DNA of 57,951 nt, from assembly GCA_003220315.1 (NCBI GenBank), contig QHSA01000142.1:1-57951 (forward strand), in the 5' to 3' direction. The notes under the pieces are model-generated. The model saw nothing but the letters and a program-made list of their open reading frames with translations, was not told where the DNA came from and searched no databases. Of the stretch, positions 24,794 to 33,800 are shown piece after piece. Position 1 is the stretch's first letter, and every line of letters begins with the position of its first letter. The DNA is from Candidatus Rokuibacteriota bacterium. GTDB taxonomy: Bacteria > Methylomirabilota > Methylomirabilia > Rokubacteriales > CSP1-6. A program made the position numbers and the translations under genes.

Positions 24794-26590
24794 ATGGAAG
24801 AGCGGGCACTCAGGACGCTGATCGATCAGGTGAGGGCGGGAACGCTGAGCCGCCGGCGTTTCGTCAAGGTCATGGTCGGCCTGGGCCTGACGGCGCCCAT
24901 GGCCGCTCAGATGCTCGCATCCACCGGCGTCGCGCAGGCGCAGACGAAGTGGACGTTCAGCCCCACGAAGCGGGGCGGCGGGGGCCTCGTAAAGACGCTC
25001 TGGTGGCAGGCGCCGACGCTCCTGAACCCCCACTTCGCCACCGGCACCAAGGACCAGGACGCCTCGCGCATCTTCTACGAGCCGCTCGGAGCCTACGACC
25101 CCGACGGAAACATCGTCCCGATGCTGGCCGCCGAGGTGCCGAGCCAGCAGAACGGGCAGGTCGCGAAGGACGGGATGTCGGTGACCTGGCGACTGAGGAA
25201 GAACGTCGTCTGGCACGACGGCAAGCCCTTTACGGCCGACGACGTCGTCTTCAACTGGGAGTACGTGACGGATCCCGCGACGGCCGCGGTGAGCAGCGGC
25301 AATTACCGGGACATCGCCCGGATCGACAAGCTCGACAGCCACACCGTGAAGCTTGTGTTCAAGTCGCCCACGCCCTTCTGGTCATCGCCCTTCTGTGGGC
25401 CGTACGGGATGATCATCCCCAAGCACCTCTTCCAGGCGTACAAGGGCGACAAGTCGCGCGAGGCCCCGAACAACCTCAAGCCCGTCGGCACCGGGCCGTT
25501 CCGCTTCGCGGACTTCAAGCCGGGCGATATCGTCCGGGCCGAGCTCAACCCGAACTACCACGTACCGAACCGGCCGTTCTTCGACGCCATCGAGATGAAG
25601 GGCGGCGGGGATGCGATCTCGGCGGCGCGCGCGGTCATCCAGACGGGCGAGTTCGACTACGCGTGGAACATACAGGTCGAGGACGAGATCCTCAAGCGCA
25701 TGGAGCAGGGGGGCAAGGGCCGGGCCGACATCGTGGCAGGCGGCAACATCGAGCACATCCAGCTCAACAACACCGACCCGTGGACGGAGGTGGAGGGCGA
25801 GCGCTCGTCGATCAAGACCAGGCACCCGTTCCTGACCGATCCCGCCGTGCGCCAGGCGCTGAACCTCCTCGTCGACCGCGGCTCGGTCCAGGAGCAGATC
25901 TACGGGCGCACCGGTATCGCGACCGCCAACTTCGTGAACGCCCCGTCACGCTTCGTCTCGAAGAACACCAGGTGGGAGTTCAACGTCGACCGCGCCAATC
26001 AACTCCTCGACGGAGCGGGCTGGAAGCGCGGCAGCGACGGGATCCGAGCGAAGGACGGCAAGAAGCTCCGGCTCGTCTACCAGACGTCGATCAACGCCCT
26101 CCGGCAGAAGACTCAGCAGGTCGTCAAGCAGGCGTGCGCCAAGGCGGGGATCGACGTCGAGCTGAAGTCGGTCACGGCGAACGTCTACTTCTCGTCGGAC
26201 CCGGCGAACCCCGACACCTACTCGCACTTCTACACCGACATCCAGATGTACACGACGACCATGGTCGAGCCGGACCCGCAGCGCTTCCTGGACCAGTTCA
26301 CCTCGTGGGAGATCGCCTCCAAGGAGAACAAGTGGCAGGGCCGCAACATCTCGCGCTGGCGCAACGAGGAGTACGACCGGGCATGGAAGGCCGCCGAGGC
26401 CGAGATGGATCCCGTCAAACGCGCGGCACTCCTCGTCAAGACGAACGACCTCGTGATCCAGAACATCGTGGTCGTCCCGGTGGTCTTCCGCCCGCGCGTA
26501 GCCGCGATCTCCAGCCGAATGCGCGACGTGGCCCAGAGCGGGTGGGACTCCGACTTCTGGGCTCTCGCCTACTGGTCGAAGCAGCCGTAA
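24794..26590 (+). CDS. ABC peptide/nickel-type solute-binding protein (SBP family 5), Tat-exported
   Basis: 598-aa extracytoplasmic binding protein for a DppBC-type importer. The N-terminus has the twin-arginine signal SRRRFVKVMVGLGL and a cleavage region near VAQAQ (about residue 50). Family 5 motifs follow: GGLVKTLWWQAPTLLNPHF, RIFYEPL, WRLRKNVVWHDGKPFTADDV, KPVGTGPFRF and DPAVRQALNLLVDR. The ligand cannot be deduced; the adjacent amidase and the four-carbon acid genes suggest an amide, peptide or sugar-acid substrate. ATG 24794 is preceded by GGAGG at 7-bp spacing. A strong hairpin follows the stop, before the permeases. Confidence 0.9.
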   Translation: MEERALRTLIDQVRAGTLSRRRFVKVMVGLGLTAPMAAQMLASTGVAQAQTKWTFSPTKRGGGGLVKTLWWQAPTLLNPHFATGTKDQDASRIFYEPLGAYDPDGNIVPMLAAEVPSQQNGQVAKDGMSVTWRLRKNVVWHDGKPFTADDVVFNWEYVTDPATAAVSSGNYRDIARIDKLDSHTVKLVFKSPTPFWSSPFCGPYGMIIPKHLFQAYKGDKSREAPNNLKPVGTGPFRFADFKPGDIVRAELNPNYHVPNRPFFDAIEMKGGGDAISAARAVIQTGEFDYAWNIQVEDEILKRMEQGGKGRADIVAGGNIEHIQLNNTDPWTEVEGERSSIKTRHPFLTDPAVRQALNLLVDRGSVQEQIYGRTGIATANFVNAPSRFVSKNTRWEFNVDRANQLLDGAGWKRGSDGIRAKDGKKLRLVYQTSINALRQKTQQVVKQACAKAGIDVELKSVTANVYFSSDPANPDTYSHFYTDIQMYTTTMVEPDPQRFLDQFTSWEIASKENKWQGRNISRWRNEEYDRAWKAAEAEMDPVKRAALLVKTNDLVIQNIVVVPVVFRPRVAAISSRMRDVAQSGWDSDFWALAYWSKQP

Positions 26591-26595
26591 GCCAG

Positions 26596-26640
26596 GCGGG
26601 AGGGGCCCGGGGGCTCTCGGCCTCTGGCCCCGACCCGCCG
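26596..26640 (+). terminator. Intercistronic hairpin between binding protein and permeases
   Basis: The outer stem GGCGGG / CCCGCC (26596-26601 with 26635-26640) and inner stem GGGGCC / GGCCCC (26603-26608 with 26627-26632) form a long GC hairpin. Such elements often give partial termination or protect the mRNA, so that the binding protein is made in excess of the permease. Confidence 0.45.
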
Positions 26641-26653
26641 TGACGCGAGCATC

Positions 26654-27613
26654 ATGTCCAAGTACCTGCTCCGTCGGACGCTGATCTCGATCCCGGTTCT
26701 CGTCGGGATCAGCGCCGTCTTGTTCACGATCCTGGCGCTCGCTCCCGGCGATCCCTTCGAGGAGCTAGCGACGAACCCCAACGTCCCGGCCGAGGTGCGC
26801 CTGAACCTCCGGGCGAAGTTCGGCCTCGACGACCCGCTTCCCGTGCGCTATGCGCGCTGGGTCACGTCGATGGTCCGCGGCGACTGGGGGTTCTCGTTCG
26901 TCAGCCGAGTCGACGTGGACACGCTCATCCTCCAGCGTCTTCCGGCCACCCTCGTCGTCCTGGGCTCGGCACTGCTCCTCGCGATCCTGATCGCCGTCCC
27001 GATTGGCACGTACTCGGCGCTCCGCCCCTACTCGATCTTCGACCAGGTGGCGACGACGTTCGCGTTCATCGGGTTCTCCTTGCCGACGTTCTTCACGGGG
27101 CTCCTGTTCATTCTGATATTCAGCATCTACCTCGACTGGCTCCCGTTCATCTATCGTGCCGACATCAGCGCCTCCGGGTGGCGGTGGTACTGGGAGCACG
27201 TCCGGCAGTCGATCATGCCCGTCGCGGTCCTCGGGTTGTTCCAGGCGTCCGCGACGACGCGCTTCATGCGAGCCGCCGTGCTCGACGTCATCCGGCTCGA
27301 CTACGTCAACACCGCGCGCGCAAAAGGGCTCTCGGAGAGGACGACGCTCGTCAAACACGTCGTCCGGAACGCGCTGATCCCCGTCGTGACGCTCGTCGCG
27401 CTCCAGATCCCGACGATCTTCGGCGGCGCGATCGTCACCGAGCAGATCTTCCGGGTGCCCGGGATCGGCTCGCTCCTGATCAGCTCGATCCTCGCCAACG
27501 ACACGCCGGTGGTCATGGCGATCACGTTCGTCTACTCGGGCCTCGTGGTGGTGTCGAACCTCGCCGCCGACCTCCTCTACGGCTGGCTCGACCCGCGGAT
27601 CTCGTACCGATGA
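26654..27613 (+). CDS. dppB: ABC permease, DppB type
   Basis: 319-aa inner-membrane permease with six predicted helices. It starts MSKYLLRRTLISIPVLVGIS. The extracytoplasmic loop near residues 45-75 carries FGLDDPLPVRY, and the EAA loop is ARAKGLSERTTLVKHVVRNA (about 220-240). It ends GWLDPRISYR. It pairs with the following DppC (4-bp overlap). The importer's ATPase subunits (DppD/DppF) are not in the window, so they must be encoded elsewhere. Confidence 0.92.
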   Translation: MSKYLLRRTLISIPVLVGISAVLFTILALAPGDPFEELATNPNVPAEVRLNLRAKFGLDDPLPVRYARWVTSMVRGDWGFSFVSRVDVDTLILQRLPATLVVLGSALLLAILIAVPIGTYSALRPYSIFDQVATTFAFIGFSLPTFFTGLLFILIFSIYLDWLPFIYRADISASGWRWYWEHVRQSIMPVAVLGLFQASATTRFMRAAVLDVIRLDYVNTARAKGLSERTTLVKHVVRNALIPVVTLVALQIPTIFGGAIVTEQIFRVPGIGSLLISSILANDTPVVMAITFVYSGLVVVSNLAADLLYGWLDPRISYR

Positions 27614-28566
27614 CCCCTGAGGGAATGGCGGGAGCGGAACGCCGCCGGGTCGCGCCTGTGGCCGGGCTCTCCGCGGCCGAGCCGTCGCCGTCGCTCTGGC
27701 GTGAGACCGGCCGCCGCTTCCTCCGCCACCGGCTCGCGACGGTCGGCGCCGCGGTTCTCGTCGTCATGGTCGTCGGCGTCGTCGCGGGCCCCCTCGTTTG
27801 GCGCGTGCCGGTCAACGAGATCGACTTCAAGGCCAAGCTCAGAACCCCCTCGTGGTCGCACCCGCTCGGCACCGACGACCTCGGCCAGGATCTCCTCGCG
27901 CGCATGCTCTACGGTGGGCGCATCTCGCTCGCGGTCGGCATCGTCGCGATGCTGATCGCGATCTCCATCGGGACCGCCATCGGCGCCACCACTGGCTATG
28001 TCGGCGGCACGGTGGACCACACGCTGATGCGGATCACCGATATGTTCCTGTCGCTCCCCGGGCTGCCCCTGCTCTTACTGATCGTCTATCTCTTCCGCGA
28101 CGCGCTCAGGAAGGCGCTCGGCCCGGAGGCCGGTGTCTTCATCCTGATCGTCGCGGTCATCGGGGGCCTGCGCTGGATGCCCGTCGCGCGGCTGGTTCGC
28201 GCCCAGTTCCTGTCGTTACGCGAGAAGGAGTTCGTCGAGGCCGCGCGCGGGCTGGGGGCGCCGCCGCTGCGTCAGGTGGTCCGCCACATCCTGCCGAACT
28301 CGATGGGCCCCGTCATCGTGGCCGGGACCATCGACGTCGCGGCGGCGATCATCGCCGAGTCCACGCTCTCGTTCCTGGGCCTCGGCTTCCCGCCCGACAT
28401 CCCGACCTGGGGACGGCTCCTGTTCGACGCCAAGGACAACCTCGACTTCGCCCCCCACTGGGCGATCTTCCCCGGCACCGCGATCTTCCTCACCGTCCTC
28501 TCCATCAACTACATCGGCGACGGACTGCGCGACGCGTTGGATCCGAGGAAGGTTCTGGCGCGATGA
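27610..28566 (+). CDS. dppC: ABC permease, DppC type
   Basis: 318-aa inner-membrane permease. A cytoplasmic N-terminal extension precedes RRFLRHRLATVGAAVLVV. The motif HPLGTDDLGQDLLARMLYGGR (about residues 85-105) and the EAA loop EAARGLGAPPLRQVVRHILPNS are typical of DppC/OppC. Start ATG 27610 overlaps the dppB stop by 4 bp; the stop is in turn overlapped by the amidase start. Forms the heteromeric channel with DppB. Confidence 0.92.
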   Translation: MTPEGMAGAERRRVAPVAGLSAAEPSPSLWRETGRRFLRHRLATVGAAVLVVMVVGVVAGPLVWRVPVNEIDFKAKLRTPSWSHPLGTDDLGQDLLARMLYGGRISLAVGIVAMLIAISIGTAIGATTGYVGGTVDHTLMRITDMFLSLPGLPLLLLIVYLFRDALRKALGPEAGVFILIVAVIGGLRWMPVARLVRAQFLSLREKEFVEAARGLGAPPLRQVVRHILPNSMGPVIVAGTIDVAAAIIAESTLSFLGLGFPPDIPTWGRLLFDAKDNLDFAPHWAIFPGTAIFLTVLSINYIGDGLRDALDPRKVLAR

Positions 28567-29981
28567 CCGACGCCGATCTCTGCTTCACCCCGGCCACCGA
28601 GCTGGTCGCGCTCTTCCGCCGCCGCAAGGTCTCGCCGCTCGAGCTGACCCGTGCGGTGCTCGCGCGAATCGAGAAGGTGAACCCGTCGCTCAACGCCTAC
28701 TGCACGGTCGCGGCCGAGCAGGCGCTCGCCGCCGCCCGGCGCGCCACCGCCGCGCTCAAGCGCGTCGCCGGGCTCGGTCCCCTGCACGGCCTTCCGGTCT
28801 CGATCAAGGACCTGACGCTCACCCAGGGGATCCGCACGACCGAGGGCTCGAAGATCTTCGAGCACCGCGTCCCCGAGCACGACGCCCTGGTCGTCGAGCG
28901 GCTGAAGGCGGCGGGCGCGATCGTCCTCGGCAAGACCAACAGTCCCGAGTTCGGCGCCGGCGCGAACACCTTCAACGCGGTCTTCGGCCCGACGCGCAAT
29001 CCGTGGGATCCGACGCTTACGTGTGGGGGGTCGAGCGGCGGCGCCGCGGTCGCGCTCGCCACAGGCCTCGGCCCCCTCGCCCAGGGCTCGGACCTCGGAG
29101 GCTCGCTCCGGATCCCCGCCGCCTTCTGCGGCGTCGTGGGCTTCCGCACCACGCCCGGGCTCGTCCCCGTGTGGCCGGCCACGCTCGCGTGGGATCCGTG
29201 GAGCGTCGAGGGGCCGATGGCCCGGACCGTCGCCGATACCGCCCTGATGCTCGCGGCGATCGCAGGCCCCGATCCCCGTGCCCCGCTCTCCTACGCTGTC
29301 GACACGCGGACGTTCACGCGTGCGGTGCGAGCGCCGGGGATCAAGGGCCTGCGTATCGCCTGGGGCGGCGGCCTCGGGATCACGCCGGTCGACGACGAGG
29401 TGCTCGGGGTCTGTCACGCCGCGACCGCGGTGCTGAGAGCACTCGGCGCGCGGGTCGACGAGGCTCACCCGGACTTCGACGGCCTGCACGAGATCGTCGA
29501 CGTGAGCCGCGGCGCCAGCATGGTCGCCCGCCACGCCGACAAGCTGGGGAAGTGGCGTGGCGTCATGCAGGAAAACCTCGTGAAAAACATCGAGTACGGG
29601 TTGACGCTGACGGCGACCGACATCGGACGCGCCGAGCGGATCCGAACCGCGCTCTGGCACCGCGTCCGCGAGTTCTACACGCGCTACGATCTGATCGTGA
29701 CGCCGACCACCGCGGTGCCGCCCTTCCCCGTGGCGGTCGTCTATCCGAGGGAGATCAACGGGAAACCGATGACGCACTACATCGAGTGGGCACTCCTGAC
29801 CTATGCCTTCACCGTCGTCGGTCTCCCGGCGATCTCCGTGCCGTGTGGCTTCACGCGCGCGGGCCTGCCCGTGGGGCTGCAGCTCGCCGGGGGCTGGCGG
29901 GACGACGCCACCGTGCTGCGCGCGGCGGCCGCCTTCGAGGCGGCGCAGCCGTGGGCGCACCGGCGGCCGTCCGAGCGGTGA
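28563..29981 (+). CDS. Amidase-signature enzyme
   Basis: 472-aa hydrolase of the amidase signature family. The Ser-cisSer-Lys triad is visible: Lys in VSIKDLTLT (about residue 81), the glycine/serine stretch TCGGSSGGAAVAL, and the nucleophile region QGSDLGGSLRIPA. The acyl-binding end is GLPAISVPCGFTRAGLPVG. Cytoplasmic, no signal. It is translationally coupled to dppC (4-bp overlap), so it probably hydrolyses an amide brought in by the importer. It could also be called a GatA-like protein, but no GatB/GatC genes are near, and a stand-alone amidase is more likely. Confidence 0.9.
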   Translation: MTDADLCFTPATELVALFRRRKVSPLELTRAVLARIEKVNPSLNAYCTVAAEQALAAARRATAALKRVAGLGPLHGLPVSIKDLTLTQGIRTTEGSKIFEHRVPEHDALVVERLKAAGAIVLGKTNSPEFGAGANTFNAVFGPTRNPWDPTLTCGGSSGGAAVALATGLGPLAQGSDLGGSLRIPAAFCGVVGFRTTPGLVPVWPATLAWDPWSVEGPMARTVADTALMLAAIAGPDPRAPLSYAVDTRTFTRAVRAPGIKGLRIAWGGGLGITPVDDEVLGVCHAATAVLRALGARVDEAHPDFDGLHEIVDVSRGASMVARHADKLGKWRGVMQENLVKNIEYGLTLTATDIGRAERIRTALWHRVREFYTRYDLIVTPTTAVPPFPVAVVYPREINGKPMTHYIEWALLTYAFTVVGLPAISVPCGFTRAGLPVGLQLAGGWRDDATVLRAAAAFEAAQPWAHRRPSER

Positions 29982-29984
29982 TCG

Positions 29985-31520
29985 TCAGTTCCCGGCACGC
30001 CTGATTCGGCCGTCCATGACCGGCGCGATCGTCCCGTGCCGCGCAATCGCGTCGAGCACCAGGTCGCCGAGCTGCGGGCCGCTCTCCCGGCTCACGAGCG
30101 CCTTCGCCCGGCCGAACTCCGTGAACCCGTCACCGCCGCGGTAGAGGTAGTCGAGCACGGCGACCGTGTACACGGCGGCGTCGGCGAGCGGCCGGCCACC
30201 GACCTCGGCCCGCACGATGCGGGCGCCCGCGGGCCTCGTCGGGTCCCACACGAGGCGGACGCCCGAGACCTGGAGGAACCCGCCACCCTGGTGGTCGGCC
30301 TGCGCGAGCCCGTGCTCGAGGGCCCGCGAGAGCTCGCGCCCCGTCATCTCGAGCTTCATCACGACGTTGGCGAACGGCAGGAGCTCGCCGACGTCGCGTC
30401 GCGTGAGGGGGCCGGCGGGCAGTGTGCGGTCGCCGCGGATCGCGCCGCCGTTGATGAGGGCGACCTCGCTCTGGAGCCGTTCGCGCATCGCGTCCGCGAC
30501 GAAATCGCCGAGGTTCGTCTCCCCCGTCGTGAGCCTGCCCGAGCGCGCCTCGAGGTCCGCCGCCGTGCGGCCGACGACGACGTCGAGGTCCCCCTCGAGC
30601 CGGCGCGCGTAGCCCTGCACCAGCGCCTCGACGGCCGGGTCTGGCGGGACGCGCCGGCTCACCTCGCGGAACGTCCACGAGCGCTCGACGAGCGGGCCGT
30701 CCCGCGCGACCCAGAGGTCGACCTGGACCAGGTACCGCGCGTCGGAGCCCGCCTTGGTGATGAGCGTCTTGCCCTCCTCGGCGATCAGCGGCTCGTGCTC
30801 GTGGCCGCCCAGGATCACGTCGGGGCCGGTGGCCGCCGCGAGCGCTCGGTCCGCGGCCATGCCCTGGTGAGTGACCGCCACGACGACCCGCGCGCCTCGC
30901 GCCCTGAGACGCGCCGCCGCCTCGCCGCCCGCGACGCGCGGGTCGCCGAAGACGACGTCGGGGCCCGGGCTCGACACCCACGCCGTCTCGGGCGTCGTCA
31001 GCCCGAGGAAACCGACGCGGACGCCGTCGAAGGTCAGCAGGAGGTCGGGCGCCGCGTCGCCGAAGGGGCGCCCGGAGGGCCGGTCCACCACGTTGGACGA
31101 GAGCCACACGAACCTCGACTCGGCGATGCGCTCGCGCAGCACGCCGGGGCCGAAGTCGAACTCGTGGTTGCCGAAGGTCGCGAGGTCGAGGCCGATCGCG
31201 TTCAGCGCGGCGACCATCTGCGCGCCGCGCAGGACCCGGGACTCGACGGATGGCGAGAGCGTGTCGCCCGCGAGGACGAACACGGTGTTCGGGTTCTCCC
31301 GCCGCGCCTGGCGGACGAGCGTGGCGAGCCGCGCCATTCCCCCCCGGTGCCCGCCGTCCACGGGTCCGAGGACGTAGACGTCGTTGATCTGGAGCAGCGT
31401 GATCCTGACGAGGCCGGCGTCGCCGGCGCGGAGGGACGCGCAGGCGGCGAGGAGGGCCGCCGCGAGGACCACGAGGAGCGCGCGCCCGCGGGCGCGCGTC
31501 AGACGCCGCGCGTTCTCCAA
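29985..31520 (-). CDS. Lipoprotein 5'-nucleotidase/2',3'-cyclic phosphodiesterase family
   Basis: About 511-aa extracytoplasmic phosphoesterase of the UshA/YfkN type. The N-terminus has a lipoprotein signal: basic LTRARGR, a hydrophobic stretch and lipobox LLAAC. Metal-site motifs are LLQINDVYVLGP, LAGDTLSP, FGNHEFDFG, THQG and GGHEHEP; the C-terminal nucleotidase domain has TNLGDFVADAMR, GGAIRGDR and GGDGFTEF. In the first motif, Tyr replaces the usual His after IND, as in one recognised subgroup. The start is uncertain. TTG 31520 overlaps the upstream TPR gene by 22 bp; a CTG overlapping that gene's stop is the alternative, giving a slightly shorter n-region. Role: salvage of external nucleotides. 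Confidence 0.82.
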   Translation of the reverse strand: MENARRLTRARGRALLVVLAAALLAACASLRAGDAGLVRITLLQINDVYVLGPVDGGHRGGMARLATLVRQARRENPNTVFVLAGDTLSPSVESRVLRGAQMVAALNAIGLDLATFGNHEFDFGPGVLRERIAESRFVWLSSNVVDRPSGRPFGDAAPDLLLTFDGVRVGFLGLTTPETAWVSSPGPDVVFGDPRVAGGEAAARLRARGARVVVAVTHQGMAADRALAAATGPDVILGGHEHEPLIAEEGKTLITKAGSDARYLVQVDLWVARDGPLVERSWTFREVSRRVPPDPAVEALVQGYARRLEGDLDVVVGRTAADLEARSGRLTTGETNLGDFVADAMRERLQSEVALINGGAIRGDRTLPAGPLTRRDVGELLPFANVVMKLEMTGRELSRALEHGLAQADHQGGGFLQVSGVRLVWDPTRPAGARIVRAEVGGRPLADAAVYTVAVLDYLYRGGDGFTEFGRAKALVSRESGPQLGDLVLDAIARHGTIAPVMDGRIRRAGN

Positions 31521-32782
31521 TAGTGGTCGGGACGGCGCGCCACGCGCTCCGCGAGGTAGCGGCGGGCGCGGTCCGGGTCGCCCGCGCGGAAGCACGCCTC
31601 GTAGAGCGTGTCGTGGAACACGTCGCGCTGGGCGCGGCTCCCCCCGAGCTCGACGATCCGTCCGCGGAGCGGCTCGATCCGCTCGACCGTCCGCCGGTAG
31701 TCTCCCGCCGCGAAGGCGTGGAGGCCCTCGACCAGCGGCACGAGCACCTGGCCGGTGAGCCCCGTGCGGTCGCGCGCGGCCCGCTCGCGGAGCATCCCGA
31801 GCTGGCGCTCGGCCGTGGCCCAGTCGCCGCCCGCGGCGAGCGCCATCGCCAAGTGGGCCGCGTGGAAGAGCAAGGGCTGGCGGTCCAGGCGCCCGGCGGC
31901 GATCGCGGCGAACGGGCGCCAGCGATCCTTCACGGGAAGGCCGCACAGCTCGAGCCGCCAGAGGAGCGAGATCGAGTCGTGGAGATCGCCGGGAATCGAC
32001 GAGGGCTCGCGCTCGAACACGGTCCGGCCGAGCCCGGAGGCCCGCTCGTACTCGCCCCGTCCGAGGTGCATGAGAATGAGGTGCCAGAGCAGGTGGTTCC
32101 TGAACCACCCGAGGTGCGCGCAGGGGTGGATCGCCGGAGGCAGGCGCGTGACACCCGTGTCGAACGCCCCGAGCTCGTAGAGCGCGTGCGCCAGGGCGTG
32201 GACCGACCAGGCGTCGCGCGGGTTCTTCCCGATCGCCGCCTGCGCGATCCGGAGCGCCTCGTCGCAGCGCCCCGTCTGCTCGAGCGCGAAGGCGTGGAGG
32301 CCGAGCATGAAGGAGCTGCCGGGATAGTACCGGGTCAGCACGCTCGAGAGGTCGAGCATCTCCCCGAACTTCCCCTGCCAGAACCAGACGAAGTAGAGCC
32401 GCTGAAACACCACCAGGTCCCGTGGAAAGTCGACGAGATGCCGGGTCATCGCGGCCTCGGCGTCGTGCACCTTGCCCTCGACCAAGAGGGCGATCGCCTC
32501 GACGTGGCCGCGCTCCCGCAGGGTCTGGGTGGAGGCGGCGGTCCGCGCCCGCTCCGCCGACTCCCGGGCCTCGACGAACCGCTCGTCCAGGAACTGGCAG
32601 ATGGCAAGGCCCGCGTGAGCGAGGGCGAGCCCGGGATCCGTCGTCGCTGCGGCGCCGAAGCGGTCGAGCGCCTCGGCGTCCCAGCCGAGCAGGGCGTCCA
32701 CCGCCCGGTCGTACGTCTCGAGCGCGTCGCTCGACGCCGTGGTGGCTGGCAGGCCATACGCGTCCGCCCGCACGGACGGCAT
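31499..32782 (-). CDS. TPR-like protein (TTC38 family type)
   Basis: 427-aa soluble helical-repeat protein. No signal peptide. Repeats are seen as paired helices, for example ALAHAGLAICQFLDERFVEA and SVHALAHALYELGAFDTG, the latter close to the HAxAHVxEMxG pattern of the TTC38 family. It also has an HLLWHLILMHLGRGEYE helix. ATG 32782 is chosen because the family N-terminus begins there (DAYGLPATTASSDALETYDRAVD). It lies between a YheT-like hydrolase (1 bp gap) and the 5'-nucleotidase (overlap), on the same strand. Probably a scaffold; no enzymatic motif seen. Confidence 0.78.
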   Translation of the reverse strand: MPSVRADAYGLPATTASSDALETYDRAVDALLGWDAEALDRFGAAATTDPGLALAHAGLAICQFLDERFVEARESAERARTAASTQTLRERGHVEAIALLVEGKVHDAEAAMTRHLVDFPRDLVVFQRLYFVWFWQGKFGEMLDLSSVLTRYYPGSSFMLGLHAFALEQTGRCDEALRIAQAAIGKNPRDAWSVHALAHALYELGAFDTGVTRLPPAIHPCAHLGWFRNHLLWHLILMHLGRGEYERASGLGRTVFEREPSSIPGDLHDSISLLWRLELCGLPVKDRWRPFAAIAAGRLDRQPLLFHAAHLAMALAAGGDWATAERQLGMLRERAARDRTGLTGQVLVPLVEGLHAFAAGDYRRTVERIEPLRGRIVELGGSRAQRDVFHDTLYEACFRAGDPDRARRYLAERVARRPDHYWRTRGV

Positions 32783-32783
32783 G

Positions 32784-33800
32784 CTAGCCGACGCCCCGAC
32801 GCTCGGCGAGCACCGCGCCCAGGAATTCGACCGCGTGGCGCTCCGCCCATGAGTCGACGCGCCACGGCCAGCGCCCATCGATGAAGCCCGCGTGGCCGCC
32901 CCGCGGCGTGAACTCGGTGCGCACCCACGGCGGCAGCGTCGAGGGGTCCGGGAGCGCGTCGGGCGGCACGAGCGGGTCGTCGAGGGCGCTGATCAGAAGC
33001 GTCGGCCGGTGGATCCGCCGAAGATAGGGACCGCTCGACGCCCGGACCCAGTAATCGTGCTCGTCGGCAAACCCGTGCAGGCGCGCGGTCACGGCCCGAT
33101 CGTACTCGCCGAAGGTGCGCGCGCGCAGGCCGAGCTCGAGGTCCACGAGGATCGCGAAGTTCGGATCGCGCTCGGCCTTCCGGCGGACCTTGTCGCGCAT
33201 GTACGTGAGGAAGCTCGCGGTGTACACGTACTTCCTGAATCCCCGGTCGAGCACGCGCGCACACGGCACGAGGTGGAAGGGCGCCGAGATGGCAACGGCA
33301 CCGACCACTTGCTTCGGCGCGTCGAGCTCGCGCTCACCGAGCCACTTGAGAAGGACGTTGCCGCCGAGCGACACGCCGACGACGCCGATCGGCGCGTCGG
33401 CGTCGCGCTCGAGCAGAAGCCCGACGACGTGATCGAGGTCGTCGGTGTGACCCGAGTGATAGAACTGCGGTCGCCGATTCAGCTCTCCGCTGCACGAGCG
33501 GAAGTTGAGCGTCAGCGCGCGCCACCCACGCGCCGCGGCGTGCCGCATGAGGCCCGCGGCGTAGTGGGAGCGCGAGGAGCCCTCGAGGCCGTGAAGGACG
33601 AGCAGGCGGGGGGCGCCGGGCGACGCCTGGCCGTCCACCCAGTCGAGGTCGACGAAGTCGCCGTCGGGCAGGACGACGCGCTCCCGCCGCGACCGGATCC
33701 GGTCACGGCGGAAGAGCGGGCCCCAGATGGTCTGGAGATGGCCGTTCCGGCACCACCAGGCCGGCCGGAACGGAGCGGGGGTTACTCCTGACCCTGCAAT
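32784..33800 (-). CDS. YheT-type alpha/beta-hydrolase, start codon non-standard or unresolved
   Basis: Alpha/beta-hydrolase of the YheT/ABHD1-3 family. The nucleophile elbow is GVSLGGN, the acid lies near LISALDDPLVP, and the catalytic His is in GGHAGFIDG. An ORF with a standard start opens only at GTG 33638 and lacks the family N-terminus, yet the same frame upstream encodes it perfectly (PFRPAWWCRNGHLQTIWGPL). The open stretch back to an in-frame TGA holds no ATG, GTG or TTG. The best candidate is ATT at 33800, inside the end of the UGSC gene, giving 338 aa, the usual family length. A sequencing error is the alternative. Downstream of, and overlapping, the UGSC selenoprotein gene. Confidence 0.78.
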   Translation of the reverse strand: MAGSGVTPAPFRPAWWCRNGHLQTIWGPLFRRDRIRSRRERVVLPDGDFVDLDWVDGQASPGAPRLLVLHGLEGSSRSHYAAGLMRHAAARGWRALTLNFRSCSGELNRRPQFYHSGHTDDLDHVVGLLLERDADAPIGVVGVSLGGNVLLKWLGERELDAPKQVVGAVAISAPFHLVPCARVLDRGFRKYVYTASFLTYMRDKVRRKAERDPNFAILVDLELGLRARTFGEYDRAVTARLHGFADEHDYWVRASSGPYLRRIHRPTLLISALDDPLVPPDALPDPSTLPPWVRTEFTPRGGHAGFIDGRWPWRVDSWAERHAVEFLGAVLAERRGVG

